Shown here: positions 5,078-7,607 of the stretch, piece after piece
Layout: every line of letters starts with the position of its first letter
How positions within the stretch are numbered: the stretch's first letter is position 1
NCBI GenBank assembly: GCA_900770665.1
Contig: CAAGKZ010000016.1
Coordinates: forward strand, 1 to 7,607
Source of the DNA: Bacteroidaceae bacterium
GTDB lineage: Bacteria; Bacteroidota; Bacteroidia; Bacteroidales; Bacteroidaceae
DNA: 7,607 nucleotides
Direction: 5' to 3'
Program-made: the position numbers and the translations under genes
Notes under the pieces: model-generated
Databases searched by the model: none
What the model was told of the DNA's origin: nothing
Seen by the model: the letters and a program-made list of their open reading frames with translations, nothing else

Positions 5078-6028
5078 ATGGATATATCTGTCATAATACC
5101 ACTATACAACGAGGCTGAATCGTTGCCCGAGCTCACCGCATGGATTGAGCGTGTGATGAAAGAAAATGGCTACACTTATGAAATCATATTCATAAACGAC
5201 GGCAGCACAGACAATTCGTGGGAAGTCATTGAGCAGTTGAAGGAGAAAAACGACAATATACATGGCATAAAATTCCGCCGCAACTACGGCAAATCACCGG
5301 CCTTATACTGTGGTTTCGAGCGCGCCAAAGGCGATGTCGTGATTACAATGGATGCCGATTTGCAGGACAGCCCCGATGAGATTCCCATCTTGTACAAGAT
5401 GGTAACCGAAGAGGATTACGACCTTGTGTCGGGCTACAAGCAGAAACGCTACGACCCGCTGAGCAAGACAATCCCTACAAAGCTGTTCAACGCCACAGCA
5501 CGCAAAGTTTCGGGCATAAAGAACCTGCACGACTTCAACTGCGGGCTCAAGGCCTATCGCAACGAGGTTGTGAAGAACATTGAGGTCTATGGCGACATGC
5601 ACCGTTACATTCCTTATCTTGCAAAAAATGCGGGATATGACAGGATTGGAGAGCTGGTGGTTCATCATCAGGCACGCAAATATGGCAAGAGCAAGTTCGG
5701 AATAAGCCGTTTCTTCCATGGATACCTTGACCTCATATCACTTTGGTTCCTGTCGAAGTTCAACCGCCGCCCCATGCACATATTCGGTCTTTGGGGCACG
5801 CTGATGTTCCTAATAGGCTTTGTATCGGCAATCATTGTAGGTGCCACAAAGCTCATTGCACTGGCAAACAACGAACCCACCAGACTGGTGACCGACTCGC
5901 CCTACTTCTACATTGCACTTACAATGATGATTCTGGGCACACAACTGTTCCTCACCGGCTTCATAGCCGAATTGGTGAGCCGCAGTTCACAGGACAGGAA
6001 CAAATATAATATTTCAAAGGAGATATAA
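5078..6028 (+). CDS. Family 2 glycosyltransferase, polyprenyl-phosphate sugar transferase type (DPM1/GtrB-like)
   Basis: The protein has 316 residues. The GT-A catalytic domain occupies about residues 1-225: VIIPLYNEAESL (5-16), the nucleotide-binding INDGSTDNS (39-47), and MDADLQDSPDE (91-101) carrying the DxD-type metal ligands. 'FNCGLKAYR' and 'RKYGKSKFG' follow, as in dolichyl/undecaprenyl-phosphate mannosyl or glucosyl transferases. Two membrane helices lie near 232-256 ('FGLWGTLMFLIGFVSAIIVG') and 272-296, which is the GtrB/ArnC architecture. The enzyme should move a sugar from an NDP-sugar to undecaprenyl phosphate at the inner face of the membrane; the sugar is not readable from sequence. 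The gene sits 29 bp after the DUF4199 gene, and its stop overlaps the next start by one base (TAATG), so it is clearly operonic. The alternative is a general GT2 enzyme with a different lipid acceptor. Confidence 0.9.
   Translation: MDISVIIPLYNEAESLPELTAWIERVMKENGYTYEIIFINDGSTDNSWEVIEQLKEKNDNIHGIKFRRNYGKSPALYCGFERAKGDVVITMDADLQDSPDEIPILYKMVTEEDYDLVSGYKQKRYDPLSKTIPTKLFNATARKVSGIKNLHDFNCGLKAYRNEVVKNIEVYGDMHRYIPYLAKNAGYDRIGELVVHHQARKYGKSKFGISRFFHGYLDLISLWFLSKFNRRPMHIFGLWGTLMFLIGFVSAIIVGATKLIALANNEPTRLVTDSPYFYIALTMMILGTQLFLTGFIAELVSRSSQDRNKYNISKEI
6016..6023 (+). promoter_or_regulatory. Ribosome binding site AAAGGAGA for the lipoprotein gene
   Basis: GGAG at 6019-6022 lies five bases before the ATG at 6028 and is still within the glycosyltransferase gene. 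It is the only good Shine-Dalgarno sequence in front of a gene in this window. With the TAATG overlap it supports reinitiation or coupling. Confidence 0.65.
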
Positions 6029-6522
6029 TGAAGAGGGCGACATGCTACATAGCCGGTTGCCTGGCAGCACTATGCATGATGCTGTGCCAGGGATGCGACG
6101 GTGGGTACGACTGCGCACTGGACAACATCGCATACAACCGCATAAAGTTCTACGGAATTGACGAGAATGGCACGGAAACGGCATACACATTCCCCGATGC
6201 ATTGACGGTATCAATGATGGTCAACGGACGCGACTCAATAGTCGTCAACCACATCACCAACGCAAAGGAGCTGACACTGCCAATGAGCTACACAAGCAAC
6301 TGCGACACTGTCATCCTGAAATTCCTCGACCGTTATAACGACACGCTGTACATATATCACAGCAACACGCCCATCTACCAGTCTATGGAATGTGGCGTAA
6401 TAATGCATCACACCATAACCGGCAGCAGCCACACCACCAACTTCATTGATTCCCTGGCAATAAACACGGCCAATGTCAATTTCGACCACAATGAGAATAT
6501 TAAGTTATATATTACTGAGTAG
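6028..6522 (+). CDS. Small lipoprotein, DUF6452-like
   Basis: The protein has 164 residues. A basic start (MKR) and hydrophobic stretch lead to 'LCQGCDGG', with Cys23 the best lipobox cysteine (Gly at -1). The -3 residue is Cys, not the usual small aliphatic one, so the lipobox is imperfect; other Cys residues at 6, 11, 16 and 20 are worse sites. The mature part is predicted to be beta-rich: 'NRIKFYGID', then 'VSMMVNGRDSIVV', 'LTLPMSY', 'DTVILKF', 'DTLYIYHSNTPIY'. It ends with 'NENIKLYITE'. The pattern, and an outer-membrane-like partner encoded immediately downstream, fit the Bacteroidetes DUF6452 lipoprotein family as I remember it; function unknown. Its start overlaps the glycosyltransferase stop by one base, and its 3' end overlaps the next gene by 32 bp. 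Confidence 0.75.
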   Translation: MKRATCYIAGCLAALCMMLCQGCDGGYDCALDNIAYNRIKFYGIDENGTETAYTFPDALTVSMMVNGRDSIVVNHITNAKELTLPMSYTSNCDTVILKFLDRYNDTLYIYHSNTPIYQSMECGVIMHHTITGSSHTTNFIDSLAINTANVNFDHNENIKLYITE

Positions 6523-7195
6523 CATACTGCTCCTTGCCCCATCCAAGAGTGTGGCCCAAGAAAACAACGGGCAAGAAAAGAAGGAGGCAAAGGAGAGTTT
6601 CTGGAGCATGTTCAGATTCAAGGGGGTCGGTTTCTCGGCCGACCTGTTCGGATGTGCATACTCACTCATCGGCAACGGCATCAGCACAGAGATTGCTGCC
6701 GAAGCAAACTTCGGCAATCGCCTGTACCCGATGGTCGAGGCCGGCTGGGCATGGTGCAACACCACAGACGAAACCAACGGCATAAGATACAGCACTAATG
6801 CTCCTTACTATCGCGCCGGATTTAACTATAATTTCATGACCAAGAAGGATAAGCCCAACCCCAAACATTACATATATGGTCTTATACGCATTGGATGGAC
6901 AAATTTCAGATATGACGTCAACACACCTCCAATCACCGACCCAGTATGGGGAGGAGAGGTTGCCCTTGACCTGAAAGATGTCGAAGGCTCCTGTCTTTGG
7001 GGTGAAGTGGGTGCCGGAATAAAAGTTAGGATTTACAAAGGCTTTCACATGGGCTGGAGCGTACGATACAAGGTGAGAATAACCGAGAAACAGGCCGAGA
7101 ACTCAAGGATGTGGTATATCCCAGGATATGGAATTAACCAAAGCACATGCTTCGGCGGCACATACAGCCTCATATACGACATACCCATTAGATAA
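6491..7195 (+). CDS. Exported, probably outer-membrane beta-barrel protein, DUF6048-like
   Basis: I place the start at ATG 6491 (234 residues), not at the in-frame ATG 6473, because MRILSYILLSSILLLAP...SVAQ is then a normal signal peptide without an extra MSISTT extension. The mature protein alternates amphipathic strands and turns rich in Gly and aromatic residues ('FSADLFGCAYSLIG', 'YPMVEAGWAWCN', 'PYYRAGFNYNFM', 'HYIYGLIRIGWTNF', 'LWGEVGAGIKVRI', 'FHMGWSVRYKVRI'). This is typical of a small 8-10-strand outer-membrane barrel. It fits the DUF6048 family as I recall it, which pairs with DUF6452 lipoproteins; neither function is known. The gene overlaps the lipoprotein gene by 32 bp in another frame, so the two are co-translated. 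Its stop codon abuts a 14-bp repeat array. Confidence 0.75.
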   Translation: MRILSYILLSSILLLAPSKSVAQENNGQEKKEAKESFWSMFRFKGVGFSADLFGCAYSLIGNGISTEIAAEANFGNRLYPMVEAGWAWCNTTDETNGIRYSTNAPYYRAGFNYNFMTKKDKPNPKHYIYGLIRIGWTNFRYDVNTPPITDPVWGGEVALDLKDVEGSCLWGEVGAGIKVRIYKGFHMGWSVRYKVRITEKQAENSRMWYIPGYGINQSTCFGGTYSLIYDIPIR

Positions 7196-7252
7196 GGTGA
7201 AAACTGAAAGGTGAAAACTGAAAGGTGAAAACTGAAAGGTGAAAACTGCGAA
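7194..7252 (+). repeat. Four copies of a 14-bp repeat (AAGGTGAAAACTGA) starting in the stop codon
   Basis: Copies lie at 7194-7207, 7208-7221, 7222-7235 and 7236-7248; the last diverges at its end to CTGCGAA. The first two bases are the final AA of the TAA stop. A 26-bp part (7227-7252) matches the repeat that overlaps the stop of the minus-strand nucleotidyltransferase at 24 positions. No hairpin is formed by the array because the arms are purine-rich and not self-complementary. Confidence 0.85.
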
Positions 7253-7308
7253 TAAGCGCCGGGGGCAACTAGCGAGGTTTAATATGAACAATACTTATAT
7301 CAAGAACT

Positions 7309-7607
7309 ATGAACGGTAAATTGAGCAAAATAAAAATTGTATTCCTTATTTTTCTTGTAGTAGGAACATTCTACATATTGAGAAACCACAAGCCCGAAGT
7401 GTACCACGCACACAGCGGAAACATCTTCGGCACAACGTACAACATCAAGTACCAGGCAAATGAGAACCTGCACGAAGATATCAAGAGAGTGCTTCTTGAC
7501 GTCGACAACTCGCTATCTATGTTCAACAGTAACTCCGTAATCAGCGCATTCAACAGCAACAAGGACACCACAGCAAACGAGATGTTCACCGATGTCTTCA
7601 ACCTTGC
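7309..7607 (+). CDS. apbE: ApbE-type FAD:protein FMN transferase, 3' partial
   Basis: Ninety-nine codons are visible before the window ends; the full family length is about 320-350 residues. ATG at 7309 is the only ATG before the in-frame TGA at 7285-7287. The protein begins MNGKLSKIKIVFLIFLVVGTFYILR, a single membrane anchor or uncleaved signal with no lipobox. It continues with the ApbE N-terminal pattern: 'GNIFGTTYNIKYQ', 'IKRVLLDVDNSLSMFNSNSVISAFN', then 'FTDVFNL'. ApbE proteins move FMN from FAD onto a Thr of target proteins such as Rnf/Nqr subunits, using Mg, outside the cytoplasmic membrane. Catalytic residues fall beyond the window edge. It is separated from the preceding gene by 113 bp holding the repeat array, and I see no clear promoter there, so co-transcription is possible. 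No Shine-Dalgarno sequence is seen. Confidence 0.85.
   Translation, partial: MNGKLSKIKIVFLIFLVVGTFYILRNHKPEVYHAHSGNIFGTTYNIKYQANENLHEDIKRVLLDVDNSLSMFNSNSVISAFNSNKDTTANEMFTDVFNL

Noticed and set aside
5303..5719. 138-codon minus-strand open frame inside the glycosyltransferase gene
   Set aside because: The + strand frame carries all GT2 motifs; the antisense product shows no family pattern.
6473..6490. Start of the DUF6048-like gene at the upstream ATG 6473
   Set aside because: It would add MSISTT before a normal signal peptide; the ATG at 6491 gives a standard MR-plus-hydrophobic start. Neither has a good ribosome binding site, so this is a preference, not proof.
7284..7319. Short ORF MNNTYIKNYER overlapping the apbE start, as a leader peptide
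   Set aside because: Eleven codons with no Shine-Dalgarno sequence, no attenuator-like hairpins after it and no codon bias; not enough to call.

Overview
The window looks like a chromosome segment of a gut-type Bacteroidales bacterium (Prevotellaceae or Bacteroidaceae relative). Three things point there: secreted proteins ending in a short 'YDL(S/T)GR...GIYIV...K' tail, TAnnTTTG-type -7 boxes with mostly absent Shine-Dalgarno sequences, and a set of Bacteroidetes-typical families (DUF4199, DUF6452-like, DUF6048-like, an anchored ApbE). The genus assignment is inference. I see no tRNA, rRNA, CRISPR, transposase or prophage gene.

Left part (1-3031, + strand): two secreted, modular, probably surface or exported proteins in tandem. 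The first is cut by the window edge. It is built from SbsA-type Ig-like (Big_5-like) domains, and two of these carry a long Gly-Thr dipeptide tract (17 and 22 repeats) inside the domain. It ends with the sorting-like tail and a strong terminator. The second (563 aa, start ATG at 1340) has a signal peptide, an N-terminal beta-rich region, a chitobiase/hexosaminidase C-terminal-like domain, a further beta-rich region, one Ig-like domain without the Gly-Thr tract, and the same tail.

Middle (3032-3413): a 382-bp gap between convergent genes with no credible gene. It is packed with five or six unrelated short palindromes or dispersed-repeat-like sequences, one of them a good terminator. The last repeat overlaps the stop codon of a sugar-1-phosphate nucleotidyltransferase on the minus strand (3414-4217), and a 24/26 match to it recurs just after another gene's stop near 7200.

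Right part (4218-7607, + strand): a divergent intergenic region with a tandemly duplicated ~84-bp module, each copy holding two hairpins. The second hairpin of each copy contains a TAnnTTTG promoter box. Downstream lies a likely operon: a four-helix DUF4199 membrane protein, a polyprenyl-phosphate-type family 2 glycosyltransferase with two C-terminal membrane helices, a small lipoprotein that overlaps it by one base, and an outer-membrane-like exported protein that overlaps the lipoprotein gene. After a 113-bp gap with four 14-bp repeats comes the start of an ApbE-type FAD:protein FMN transferase, cut by the right edge.

The gene set reads as cell-envelope biology: sugar activation, lipid-linked glycosyl transfer, and lipoprotein and outer-membrane components. 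The intergenic DNA (duplicated promoter-hairpin module, repeat cluster, stop-codon-hugging repeats) is more unusual than the genes.
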